51,540 bases of DNA from assembly GCA_016716335.1 (NCBI GenBank), contig JADJWN010000017.1:1-51540 (forward strand). Direction: 5' to 3'. This DNA is from Saprospiraceae bacterium. GTDB taxonomy: Bacteria > Bacteroidota > Bacteroidia > Chitinophagales > Saprospiraceae. Positions 26,920-35,374 of the stretch are shown here, in pieces. The notes below the pieces were generated by a model. It had not been told where the DNA came from and did no database searches. It saw nothing but the letters and a program-made list of their open reading frames with translations. The stretch's first letter is position 1; each line of letters starts with the position of its first letter. A program made the translations under genes and the position numbers.

Positions 26920-27585
26920 ATGTTGAGGTTTGCTGCTCAGGCTGTATCTTTTGTGTTCCATCCGCTGTTTATGGTGCTCTACATGCTGCTGTTTTTACTG
27001 TATGCCAATCCTTACGGATTCGGGCTGGACACCACAGAAGAAAAAGTGAGGGCACTCGTATCGGTCATCACCTTATCTGTACTCATTCCTATGATCGCCA
27101 TAGCTATGATGAGTATGCTTGGCATGGTATCCGGCATCGAACTGAGAGATCAGAAAGACCGCATAGGCCCTATCATTGCTGCGGGGATATGCTACCTTTG
27201 GCTGTATGTAAATATCCGGTCCAATACTATTTTTCCCGGTGCATTCTCCTTTTTTATATTGGGGTCTATCATTGCTTTATTTGCAGGATTGGCGATTAAC
27301 AGTTTTTCAAAAATCAGTCTGCATGCCATAGGTACCGGCGGTTTGTTTGCCGGTCTTTTCATTGCTACCTCTTTCTACACTTACGGTTATTTAAGCAGTC
27401 CTCTTAAGTTGGGTGACCGCTACTATCTGATACATACAGACCTGTGTATCATTACAGCAATATTAATAGCTGGTCTTGCGGGCTCTGCGAGACTGTATCT
27501 GAAAGCACACAAGGAAGACGAATTGTACGGAGGGTATTTTACCGGAATTTTGTCTCAGTTTGTGGCATTTGCCCTGTATTTTTAA
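26920..27585 (+). CDS. Integral membrane protein, distantly PAP2 (phosphatidic acid phosphatase)-like
   Basis: A protein of 221 residues with about six membrane helices. The segment KISLHAIGTGGLFAGL and, near the end, AGLAGSARLYLKAHKEDELYG recall the SxxxH and SRxxxxxHxxxD motifs of the PAP2 family, and similar Bacteroidota proteins are often annotated this way. The catalytic motif is not exact, so enzymatic function is uncertain. It is followed by dapD after 20 bases on the same strand and is probably co-transcribed. Confidence 0.55.
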   Translation: MLRFAAQAVSFVFHPLFMVLYMLLFLLYANPYGFGLDTTEEKVRALVSVITLSVLIPMIAIAMMSMLGMVSGIELRDQKDRIGPIIAAGICYLWLYVNIRSNTIFPGAFSFFILGSIIALFAGLAINSFSKISLHAIGTGGLFAGLFIATSFYTYGYLSSPLKLGDRYYLIHTDLCIITAILIAGLAGSARLYLKAHKEDELYGGYFTGILSQFVAFALYF

Positions 27586-27605
27586 ATCAGAACAATAATC
27601 TCCGA

Positions 27606-28421
27606 ATGGAATCATTAAGACTTATTATCGAAGCTGCCTGGGAAAACCGCAGTCTGCTGAATGAAAATGCTGCTCAGGAGGCCATACGCATGGTGGTCGA
27701 GCATCTGGACAACGGACTGCTGAGAGTAGCTGAGCCGCATGATGACGGCTGGCAAGTCAATGACTGGGTCAAAAAAGCTGTGATCCTGTATTTCCCCATT
27801 CAAAAAATGGAAACCATAGAAGTCGGACCATTTGAGTTTCACGACAAAATTGCCCTGAAAAGAAATTTTGCAGCTCAGGGAGTAAGAGTTGTACCGCATG
27901 CCATTGCCAGATATGGTTCATTTCTTGAAAAAGGGGTAATAATGATGCCATCCTATGTCAATATCGGTGCGTGGGTAGGGTCGGGTACTATGGTGGATAC
28001 CTGGGCAACTGTAGGGTCCTGTGCCCAGATTGGCAGAAATGTACATTTGTCCGGAGGTGTGGGTATCGGCGGTGTACTCGAGCCGCCTCAGGCAAGTCCT
28101 ACGATCATTGAGGATGATTGTTTTGTGGGTTCCCGCTGTATAGTGGTTGAGGGTGTGAGGGTGCGCAGGGAGGCGGTACTGGGTGCCAATGTGGTATTGA
28201 CACAGTCCACCCACATTATTGATGTGACCGGATCAGAGCCTGTAATTTATAAAGGAGAGGTGCCGGAGAGATCTGTGGTCATTCCGGGTAGTTATCCAAA
28301 AAGTTTTCCTGCCGGCACCTACAATGTCAATTGCGCCCTGATTATCGGCAAGCGCAAGCAAAGCACAGACACCAAGGTATCTCTCAACGATGCGCTCAGA
28401 GACTACAGTGTAGCCGTTTGA
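27606..28421 (+). CDS. dapD: 2,3,4,5-tetrahydropyridine-2,6-dicarboxylate N-succinyltransferase
   Basis: An enzyme of 271 residues of lysine and peptidoglycan precursor synthesis, transferring succinyl from succinyl-CoA. The frame is open upstream (from 27444), but that part overlaps the PAP2-like gene; the ATG at 27606 gives the normal N-terminus. Typical features are WVKKAVILYFPIQKME and the left-handed parallel beta-helix (GAWVGSGTMVDTWATVGSCA, HLSGGVGIGGVLEPPQASP). Length and motif order fit DapD fully. It converges with the SCP2 gene. Confidence 0.95.
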   Translation: MESLRLIIEAAWENRSLLNENAAQEAIRMVVEHLDNGLLRVAEPHDDGWQVNDWVKKAVILYFPIQKMETIEVGPFEFHDKIALKRNFAAQGVRVVPHAIARYGSFLEKGVIMMPSYVNIGAWVGSGTMVDTWATVGSCAQIGRNVHLSGGVGIGGVLEPPQASPTIIEDDCFVGSRCIVVEGVRVRREAVLGANVVLTQSTHIIDVTGSEPVIYKGEVPERSVVIPGSYPKSFPAGTYNVNCALIIGKRKQSTDTKVSLNDALRDYSVAV

Positions 28422-28476
28422 GAAGTTGGCCCGGCAGTTAAAAGACCTTTTAAAGGCAGGTAATTCTTTTCTCTTT

Positions 28477-28770
28477 TCAGATTAAAGATTGAAGTTTCAT
28501 GGCCAGGCCCATATCCCCTTTGATTTTGACTTTTCCGGACATGACCGCCATCATGGGATTCAGCTCACCGTTCTTCAGCTGCATGAATGTGTCTGCATCC
28601 GTACTGATGGTACAGGCTGCTTCTTCATCGTTCTGGCTTACGATATTGCTGTCTCCGGTACCGTCAATCAAAATGATATCGTCTCCCAGCTGAAATTTAA
28701 GTTTTGCGCCGAAAGGAGCCACGTTGGCAGCCTGATCTTTTATTGCATTAAGGATGGATTCGAAACTCAT
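28477..28770 (-). CDS. SCP2 sterol-binding domain protein
   Basis: A small protein of 97 residues covering a single SCP2 domain: DDIILIDGTGDSNIVSQN, EAACTISTDADTFMQLKNGE, NPMMAVMSGKVKIKGDM, MGLAMKLQSLI. SCP2 domains bind lipids such as fatty acyl chains in a hydrophobic tunnel. No signal or membrane segment, so it is probably cytoplasmic. Role in bacteria is poorly known. Confidence 0.88.
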   Translation of the reverse strand: MSFESILNAIKDQAANVAPFGAKLKFQLGDDIILIDGTGDSNIVSQNDEEAACTISTDADTFMQLKNGELNPMMAVMSGKVKIKGDMGLAMKLQSLI

Positions 28771-28807
28771 GGGTTATAATAGGTTTTAAATTTTTTATTT
28801 CCTGAAT

Positions 28808-29231
28808 CAGAGCAAATCTCTTAAGAGTCCGGCCAATTTTTCCTGGCTGTGTCCCTGACCCGTCAAACGGTGTCTTTTACATTGTCTTTAAATATAATGA
28901 TAGTAGGAAATCCGGTGATGTTATACTTCTGATTGGTATCCCTGTTTTTTTCAAAATCCACCTGCCCAAAAAACACTTTATTGAAAGACGGATCTTTAAC
29001 CAATCCCTCCACGGCAGGCCGCTGGTTGGCACAAATAGAGCACCAGGTGGCATGAAAAAAGAAGAGAGATACTCCTTGTTTTATCTGAGCGTCAAAGTCA
29101 TTTACTGAATTGATCGTTCGAAGCTGGTTGGCTAAAGGTTGGGTATTTGAGTTGTCATCCTCCTTTTTGCAGGAAAGCATGGGCAGTATTATGACAAACA
29201 GGTAGATAAGCTTCTTTTCATGTCTGCTCAA
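28808..29231 (-). CDS. Thioredoxin-like lipoprotein, C-terminus displaced by a frameshift
   Basis: The N-terminus carries a lipoprotein signal (LIYLFVIILPMLSC, lipid Cys21). A thioredoxin fold follows with the redox motif FFHATWCSICANQRP (CxxC) and the cis-Pro loop ITGFPTIIIF. The frame stops at 28863-28865 after KDTV, while the adjacent frame reads TGQGHSQEKLAGLLRDLL and stops at 28808, the normal end of this fold. One missing base in a T run near 28866 explains this. The coordinates give the restored gene. Likely an inner- or outer-membrane-anchored disulfide reductase; partner unknown. Confidence 0.8.
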
Positions 29232-29318
29232 TTTTACGCTAAATTAACGCTTAACATTCAAATGGGTTGTGTTCACCCAAAAAAATATCTGTGATTATAT
29301 TTACAGGATCAAACCATA

Positions 29319-30899
29319 ATGATTGTGACCGGAAAGTATGATTATGATTTTGTGATTATCGGGAGTGGATTTGGAGGCTCTGTATCTGCTCTGAGACTGT
29401 CTGAAAAAGGATACAAAGTGCTGGTGATTGAAAAAGGAAAATGGTTTCAGAAGTCTGATGATTTTCCAAAAACCAACTGGAATGTACGGAAGTATTTCTG
29501 GCTGCCTGCTTTAGGGTTTAAGGGCTTGCTAAAGCTGAGTTTTTTCAGGCATGTGGCCGTGCTGAGCGGTGTGGGCGTAGGTGGCGGATCTCTCGTCTAT
29601 GCCAATACCTTACCTGTACCCAAAAAGGAGTTTTACGAGTCCGGTCACTGGAAAGGGCTGGCCGATTGGGAAAATGAACTTAAGCCCTTTTATGACATTG
29701 CCAAAAAAATGCTTGGTGCCAACCTTCACCCCTACATGAGCCGCAGTGATAAAGTCATGCAGCAGCTCGCCTCTGAAATATCCGGCAAGGAAAGCTTTTC
29801 CAAAACGGAGGTGGCCGTATATTTCGGAACTCCCGGTGTCAAGGTACCGGATCCCTATTTTGACGGTAAAGGGCCGGACAGAACCGGATGTATATTATGT
29901 GGTGGCTGTATGCTGGGTTGTCGGTATAATTCGAAAAACACATTGGACAAAAACTATCTTTACCTTGCCCGGCAGCTTGGGGCTGAAATTATGGCAGAGC
30001 AGGAAGTGGTGGATGTAATTCCTTTATCGCCGGATGGCAATGAGGGATATGAAATCGTGTACAAAGCCTCGACAGGCTGGTATAGCAAAAAGAAAAAAAT
30101 CCGCAGTCGGGGAGTGATATTTGCCGGTGGGGTCATGGGTACAGTACCCTTGCTGCTTCGTCTGAAAGAAGAATCGTTGCCGAATCTGTCTGCAAAAGTG
30201 GGATATGGTGTAAGAACCAACTCTGAAAGCCTTATTGGTGTCACGACTTTTCGCAGAGATGCTGACTATTCAGAGGGCATTGCCATCGGTTCCATTATAG
30301 AAATAGATTCATCCCGCCATCTCGAACCCGTAAAATACTCCGCCGGTTCCGGTGTCTGGCGTCTGCTTATGGCTCCCATGGTCAAGGGTAAGTACTGGTA
30401 CAACCGTCTCGCAGCTATGCTGAAAGACCTGCTCATACATCCTGTTGAAAATCTGAAAACTTTTCTGGTGGATGACTGGAGTAAAAGGACGATGATTTTG
30501 CTGTATATGGAAAGTATAGATTCAACCCTTCGAATGGTCAAATCAGGATTTGGCGGGATGTCATCCAAAACAGATCAGGGTGCTCCTCCCACCGCATTCA
30601 ATCCCAAGGCCCAGGAACTTGCCCGCAAAGTGGAAATGATCATAGATGGCAAAGCCATGGTAATGAATACAGAAACCCTGCTGGGTATTCCCACCACTGC
30701 GCATATCCTGGGAGGCGCCTGTATGGGCGAAAGTGCGGCAACAGGTGTCATTGACAGTCAAAACCGGGTCTTCAATTATCAAAACATGTATGTGTGCGAC
30801 GGCAGCATGATTTCTGCCAACCCCGGTGTCAACCCAAGCCTTACCATCACGGCTATCACTGAAAGGGCCATGAGCAAAATCCCTGTAAAAACGCCATAA
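29319..30899 (+). CDS. GMC-type FAD-dependent oxidoreductase (cholesterol oxidase-like)
   Basis: An enzyme of 526 residues. The FAD-binding motif is FVIIGSGFGGSVSALRLSEK with the acidic end KVLVIEKG. GVGVGGGSLVYANTLP matches the GMC flavin loop, and the C-terminus has HILGGACMGE and GVNPSLTITAITERA, typical of the cholesterol oxidase/GMC branch. Cysteines 191, 194, 197 and 201 (GCILCGGCMLGC) have the spacing CxxCxxCxxxC of a [4Fe-4S] site. The substrate cannot be told; alcohols of sterols or long-chain compounds are usual for the family. It stands alone, followed by a 106-base gap before dnaX. Confidence 0.88.
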   Translation: MIVTGKYDYDFVIIGSGFGGSVSALRLSEKGYKVLVIEKGKWFQKSDDFPKTNWNVRKYFWLPALGFKGLLKLSFFRHVAVLSGVGVGGGSLVYANTLPVPKKEFYESGHWKGLADWENELKPFYDIAKKMLGANLHPYMSRSDKVMQQLASEISGKESFSKTEVAVYFGTPGVKVPDPYFDGKGPDRTGCILCGGCMLGCRYNSKNTLDKNYLYLARQLGAEIMAEQEVVDVIPLSPDGNEGYEIVYKASTGWYSKKKKIRSRGVIFAGGVMGTVPLLLRLKEESLPNLSAKVGYGVRTNSESLIGVTTFRRDADYSEGIAIGSIIEIDSSRHLEPVKYSAGSGVWRLLMAPMVKGKYWYNRLAAMLKDLLIHPVENLKTFLVDDWSKRTMILLYMESIDSTLRMVKSGFGGMSSKTDQGAPPTAFNPKAQELARKVEMIIDGKAMVMNTETLLGIPTTAHILGGACMGESAATGVIDSQNRVFNYQNMYVCDGSMISANPGVNPSLTITAITERAMSKIPVKTP

Positions 30900-31005
30900 G
30901 AACACACATATTCCAATTATTTATCATGAATGTAGAGGCAGAGTACGGGTAAGCAAAGGTTAATTTGTATTTTTGCATTTCATTTTCAAGACCTGTATTC
31001 AATCT

Positions 31006-32145
31006 ATGAGCAAATTCATTGTTTCAGCCCGCAAATACCGGCCATCATCTTTTGACGAGGTGATTGGTCAGGATCATGTGGCCCGAACACTGAAAAACGC
31101 CCTGATTTCTGATCAGCTGGCACATGCTTTTCTGTTTACCGGTCCCCGGGGTGTGGGTAAAACAACCTGTGCCCGGATTCTGGCAAAAGTAATCAACTGC
31201 GAAAACCCCATCAACAAAACGGAAGCCTGCAATCAGTGCTCCTCCTGCCAGTCATTCAATGAAAATGCCTCTTTCAACATACTGGAACTGGATGCAGCGT
31301 CCAACAACAGTGTGGAACATATCCGAACCCTCATTGAACAGGTCAGGTTTCAACCTCAACAGGGCAAATACAAAATTTTTATCATAGACGAGGTACACAT
31401 GCTTACCACGGCTGCTTTCAATGCTTTTCTGAAAACATTGGAAGAACCTCCCTCCTATGCCATATTTATCCTTGCCACCACAGAGAAACATAAAATCATC
31501 CCCACCATCCTGTCACGGTGTCAGATTTTTGATTTTAAGCGTATTCAGATATCCGATGCCGTCAGGCAATTAGAAAAAATCTGTGCTGCCGAAGGTAAGA
31601 AAGCCGAAAAAGAAGCCCTGCATACCATAGCAGTCAAAGCTGACGGTGCCATGCGGGATGCTCTGTCCATATTTGACAAAATAGCCAGTGCCTCCGGTGA
31701 TACCCTTACCTATAAAGATGTCATAGCCAATCTCAATCTGCTGGATTATGAATATTACTTCAAGGCTACAGATGCATTTCTGAGAGAAGACATCAACTCC
31801 GTACTTGTACTGCTGAATGAAATCATCCGGGCGGGGTTTGATCCTGAACAGTTTTTACACGGTATTTCCGACCATTTCAGGGAGTTGCTCATCGCCAAAT
31901 CACCGGAAACCACAGAGATCATGGATGCAAGCCCCGAGCTCAGGACCAGATATCAAAATCAGGCAAAACTGGCGCCTAAAGCATTTCTGCTCTCCGGATT
32001 GAATATTCTGAATCAATGTGATATCCATTTGCCGGCCATTAAAAACCGAAGACTGCACATAGAACTGGCTCTCTGCAAAATTGCCGCATTGAACCGATGG
32101 GTCAAAACAGATCTCCTCAGCGATAATCCGCAGGAAAAAAACTGA
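31006..32145 (+). CDS. dnaX: DNA polymerase III subunit gamma/tau, N-terminal part
   Basis: The clamp-loader ATPase. From the ATG at 31006 the frame encodes 379 residues: KYRPSSFDEVIGQDHV, Walker A GPRGVGKTT, the four-Cys zinc module in NCENPINKTEACNQC and SSCQ, Walker B IIDEVHML, and LATTEKHKIIPTILSRC. TATTTTTG at 30968-30975 may be its -7 box. The frame ends at a TGA directly after seven A and a C (32135-32145). The rest of the protein is found in another frame at 32154-32723. The short product alone would be gamma-like. Confidence 0.93.
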   Translation: MSKFIVSARKYRPSSFDEVIGQDHVARTLKNALISDQLAHAFLFTGPRGVGKTTCARILAKVINCENPINKTEACNQCSSCQSFNENASFNILELDAASNNSVEHIRTLIEQVRFQPQQGKYKIFIIDEVHMLTTAAFNAFLKTLEEPPSYAIFILATTEKHKIIPTILSRCQIFDFKRIQISDAVRQLEKICAAEGKKAEKEALHTIAVKADGAMRDALSIFDKIASASGDTLTYKDVIANLNLLDYEYYFKATDAFLREDINSVLVLLNEIIRAGFDPEQFLHGISDHFRELLIAKSPETTEIMDASPELRTRYQNQAKLAPKAFLLSGLNILNQCDIHLPAIKNRRLHIELALCKIAALNRWVKTDLLSDNPQEKN

Positions 32146-32153
32146 AGTCGTAA

Positions 32154-32723
32154 AAGGATTTGCCCATAAAAACCGGGCTTAACACAGAAAAACAAGACCC
32201 AAAAGTAAACAGCGAGCTTCCTTCTGCCTCTACACAGAGGATCAACCCGACTTCACAAAATGGCGAAAGCAAACCGGTAACTTCCAAAATACCCTCATTT
32301 TCCGGGTTTGCCGCTATTAAAAAGAGTATTGTAGAAAAAGAAGCATCCAAAGCAGAAAGCCGAAAGGCACTGAATCTGGATTCTGTCCGCGAAATCTGGG
32401 CCGGCTATGCAGAAAACAACCCTTCCAAAAACACCACCACTGCCCTGAGTACTGCCATACTTTCTCTGGAGGGTAAAAAAGTTGTAGCCAAAGTTCCGAC
32501 GATTATCACCCGTGATATTATCCTGCAGGAGACCGGGTTGATAGAGAATCTCAGAGAACAACTGCATATACCGGATCTGACCATTGAGGCCATAGTGGAC
32601 AAGAGTGCTTTTCCCAACTTTGAAGAAAACAAACCTGCCCAAATGCTGACTCAAAAAGAAAAATACCTCCTGATGCTTGAAAAAATCCTCAACTGGGAGT
32701 CCTGTCGAAAAAAATGGCCCTGA
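32154..32723 (+). CDS. dnaX: DnaX C-terminal (tau-like) part in a separate frame
   Basis: About 190 codons with the features of the DnaX tail of Bacteroidota: a Pro/Ser/Asn-rich linker, PSFSGFAAIKKSI, and a folded domain (VREIWAGYAENN, KVPTIITRDIILQET). It ends 122 bases before efp. If the A run 32135-32141 and the A run 32152-32155 each had one A fewer, both parts would join in one frame as QEKTEVVKDLPIKTGLN. No single +1 or -1 shift at the seven-A run reaches this frame, because stops at 32151 and 32178 intervene. So it is a displaced tail rather than an independent gene; a TTG at 32160 could be a start. Confidence 0.75.
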   Translation, partial: KDLPIKTGLNTEKQDPKVNSELPSASTQRINPTSQNGESKPVTSKIPSFSGFAAIKKSIVEKEASKAESRKALNLDSVREIWAGYAENNPSKNTTTALSTAILSLEGKKVVAKVPTIITRDIILQETGLIENLREQLHIPDLTIEAIVDKSAFPNFEENKPAQMLTQKEKYLLMLEKILNWESCRKKWP

Positions 32724-32783
32724 AACTCGATAATGACTCTTTTTAGACAAATCGTCCTGCTTCTTCTCTCTTAACAACAAAAT

Positions 32784-32814
32784 TTTGTGCAGATAGCCGT
32801 TTATATTATCTTTG
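32784..32814 (+). promoter_or_regulatory. Bacteroidota promoter of efp-accB-accC
   Basis: TTTG (32784-32787), a 19-base spacer and TATCTTTG (32807-32814) match the consensus exactly. The efp ATG lies 32 bases downstream. Confidence 0.75.
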
Positions 32815-32845
32815 CGCAAAAATTTTTTTCACCTAATCCAAATGT

Positions 32846-33412
32846 ATGGCAAGTACTTCAGATATCAGAAATGGTTTGTGTCTAAATTATAACGGAGATA
32901 TCTATTCCGTAGTGGAGTTTCTCCACGTGAAACCCGGCAAGGGAAATGCCTTTGTCAGAACCAAACTGAAAAGTCTCACCACCGGAAAGGTTATAGAAAA
33001 CACCTTCCCCGCCGGGCATAAAATTGATGATGTAAGAGTAGAAAGAAGAAAATTTCAGTTTTTGTATAAAGATGAGTCAGGATACAACTTCATGGATAAT
33101 GAGACCTATGATCAGGTCACTCTGGCCGAAGAAATGCTTGACCGGCCTGAATTTTTGAAAGAAGGAAGCGAGATAGAAATTCTGTTTCATGCTGAGAAAA
33201 ATATCCCTCTCACCACAGAAATGCCGGCAAGTATTGTACTGGAGGTAACTTACACTGAACCCGGAGTACGTGGAGACACCGCCACAAACGTCACCAAACC
33301 CGCTATTGTAGAAACGGGTGCTGAAGTAAAAGTCCCGATTTTCATCAATCAGGGAGATAAAATCAGAATTGATACCAGGACAGGAGCATATCAGGAAAGA
33401 ATGAAATCATAG
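32846..33412 (+). CDS. efp: Elongation factor P
   Basis: A translation factor of 188 residues that rescues ribosomes at polyproline stretches. Three domains fit the family: the KOW-like N-terminal domain (ISVVEFLHVKPGKGNAF-type loop, with Lys32 at the tip that enters the peptidyl transferase centre), the OB domain (YNFMDNETYDQVTL) and the C-terminal domain ending GDKIRIDTRTGAYQERM. An ATG at 32842 is out of frame. It heads a group with accB and accC, an arrangement known from many Bacteroidota and other bacteria. Confidence 0.97.
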   Translation: MASTSDIRNGLCLNYNGDIYSVVEFLHVKPGKGNAFVRTKLKSLTTGKVIENTFPAGHKIDDVRVERRKFQFLYKDESGYNFMDNETYDQVTLAEEMLDRPEFLKEGSEIEILFHAEKNIPLTTEMPASIVLEVTYTEPGVRGDTATNVTKPAIVETGAEVKVPIFINQGDKIRIDTRTGAYQERMKS

Positions 33413-33433
33413 AACCACTAAATTATTGCCACC

Positions 33434-33949
33434 ATGAATTTTAATGAAATACAAGAGCTGATCAAACTACTGAATAAGTCCAATCTTTCGGAGTTCAAAA
33501 TGAAAGATAAGGACTTTGAGATTCATATCAGAACCGACAAATACACCAAAGGGACCATTGCACCTGTGGTCACAGCTGCTCCTGTAATGGCTCCGGCTCC
33601 TATGCCGGTAGCTTCAAGCCCTGTGCCGGCAGTTGCTCCTGCAGCCGTTGAAAAACCAGCAGAGACCACCCCTAAAGAACCGGCCGCTGCACCGGCTGCG
33701 AGTGGTAAGAAGACCGTAGAAATAAAGTCTCCCATTGTGGGCACTTTCTACCGCTCTCCGGGTCCGGACAAACCCGCATTTGTAAAGGTGGGCGATACAG
33801 TCAGCAAAGGAGATGTCGTATGTATCATCGAAGCCATGAAGCTCTTCAATGAAATCGAAAGCGACGTAACAGGCACCATTGTCAAAGTATTGGTGGAAGA
33901 TGCTTCTCCTGTAGAGTATGATCAGGTGTTATTCCTGGTTGAAGTATGA
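33434..33949 (+). CDS. accB: Acetyl-CoA carboxylase biotin carboxyl carrier protein
   Basis: A protein of 171 residues. An N-terminal helical part (EIQELIKLLNKSNLSEFKMK) leads to an Ala/Pro-rich flexible linker (about 42-90) and a biotinyl domain with IIEAMKLFNEIE, where Lys136 carries biotin. It shuttles CO2 from AccC to the carboxyltransferase in fatty acid synthesis. It starts 22 bases after efp and is followed by accC after 59 bases. Confidence 0.97.
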   Translation: MNFNEIQELIKLLNKSNLSEFKMKDKDFEIHIRTDKYTKGTIAPVVTAAPVMAPAPMPVASSPVPAVAPAAVEKPAETTPKEPAAAPAASGKKTVEIKSPIVGTFYRSPGPDKPAFVKVGDTVSKGDVVCIIEAMKLFNEIESDVTGTIVKVLVEDASPVEYDQVLFLVEV

Positions 33950-34008
33950 TATTCAGTAGGTACTGCCTGACAGTACGGCTTATTAATTTTTAACAGATCA
34001 GATCACCT

Positions 34009-35325
34009 ATGTTCAATAAAATCCTGATTGCCAATCGCGGGGAAATAGCCCTGAGAATCATCCGCACCTGCAAGGAAATGGGTATAAAAACTGTGGCTAT
34101 TTATTCCAAAGCCGATGCAGAGAGTCTTCATGTAAAATTTGCAGACGAGGCGGTATGTATAGGTCCGCTCCCTCCTCCGGAATCTTATCTCAATATCCCC
34201 AGAATAATGGCCGCCGTAGAAATCACCAACTCTGATGCGGTACATCCCGGGTATGGCTTTCTGGCAGAGAATGCTGATTTTGCTGAAATATGTACACAAT
34301 ACGGCGTCAAATTTATCGGTCCTACACCCGAACAGATCCGTAAAATGGGCGATAAAATCACAGCCAAAGAAACCATGATAAAGGCAGGAGTACCGGTGGT
34401 GCCCGGATCCGGAGGTCTCCTGAAAGATGTCAATCATGCCCTGAAAACCGCCAAATCCATCGGCTATCCGGTAATGCTCAAAGCGACCGCCGGCGGTGGG
34501 GGTAAAGGTATGCGGATCGTTTTTAAGGAAAACGAGCTGGAAAATGCCTGGGATATGGCCCGGAAAGAAGCCAAGGCCGCCTTCGGAAACGATGGCATCT
34601 ATATGGAAAAATTTATAGAAGAACCCAGACATATAGAGTTTCAGATAGTGGGTGATCAATATGGCAAGGTCATTCATCTTTCTGAAAGAGACTGCTCCAT
34701 ACAGCGAAGGCATCAGAAGCTCGTGGAAGAATGTCCTTCCCCTTTTATGACGGATGAATTGAGGGAGAAGATGGGTCAGGCCGCTATCATGGCCGGAAAA
34801 GCCATTGATTATGAAGGGGTGGGTACCATTGAATTTCTGGTTGACAAATACAGAAACTTTTACTTCATGGAGATGAACACCCGTATTCAGGTAGAGCACC
34901 CCGTGACAGAAGAAGTCATCGACCATGATCTGATCAAAGAACAAATCAAGGTGGCAGCCGGTATTCCTATTTCCGGCAAAAACTATTATCCATCCATGCA
35001 CGCCATGGAATGCAGAATCAATGCCGAAGACGTGTGCAACGGATTCAGACCGAGCCCGGGCAAAATCCTGTCATTTCACAGTCCTAAAGGACACGGGGTC
35101 CGGGTGGATACGCATGTATATGCCGGATATACGGTGCCTCCATTTTATGATTCTATGATAGCCAAAGTCATCTGTAAGGCTCAGACCCGTGAGGAGTGCA
35201 TTAAAAAAATGCAGCGAGCTCTGGATGAGTTTATCATTGAAGGTCTGAAAACCACCGTACCTTTTCATAAAGTCCTGATGCAGAACGAAGATTTCAAAAC
35301 GGAAATTTCAATACCGGCTTTCTGA
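34009..35325 (+). CDS. accC: Acetyl-CoA carboxylase, biotin carboxylase subunit
   Basis: An ATP-grasp enzyme of 438 residues that carboxylates biotin on AccB with bicarbonate and ATP. Motifs are KILIANRGEIALRIIRTC, YGFLAENADFA, the Gly-rich ATP loop TAGGGGKGMRIV, and the active-site EMNTRIQVEHPVTEEV. Length is close to the usual 445-450. It uses bicarbonate, but it lies far from the SulP-Dab operon, so no direct link is claimed. Ends 49 bases before the ABC transporter gene. Confidence 0.97.
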   Translation: MFNKILIANRGEIALRIIRTCKEMGIKTVAIYSKADAESLHVKFADEAVCIGPLPPPESYLNIPRIMAAVEITNSDAVHPGYGFLAENADFAEICTQYGVKFIGPTPEQIRKMGDKITAKETMIKAGVPVVPGSGGLLKDVNHALKTAKSIGYPVMLKATAGGGGKGMRIVFKENELENAWDMARKEAKAAFGNDGIYMEKFIEEPRHIEFQIVGDQYGKVIHLSERDCSIQRRHQKLVEECPSPFMTDELREKMGQAAIMAGKAIDYEGVGTIEFLVDKYRNFYFMEMNTRIQVEHPVTEEVIDHDLIKEQIKVAAGIPISGKNYYPSMHAMECRINAEDVCNGFRPSPGKILSFHSPKGHGVRVDTHVYAGYTVPPFYDSMIAKVICKAQTREECIKKMQRALDEFIIEGLKTTVPFHKVLMQNEDFKTEISIPAF

Positions 35326-35374
35326 ACAACTTTGATTTTGACCAGTGTAAAGAATAACCCTTAAGCAGCAATCC

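Noticed and set aside
34003..35001. Long open frame (332 codons) on the minus strand
   Set aside because: It lies wholly inside accC, which has full motifs on the plus strand; it is a shadow frame.
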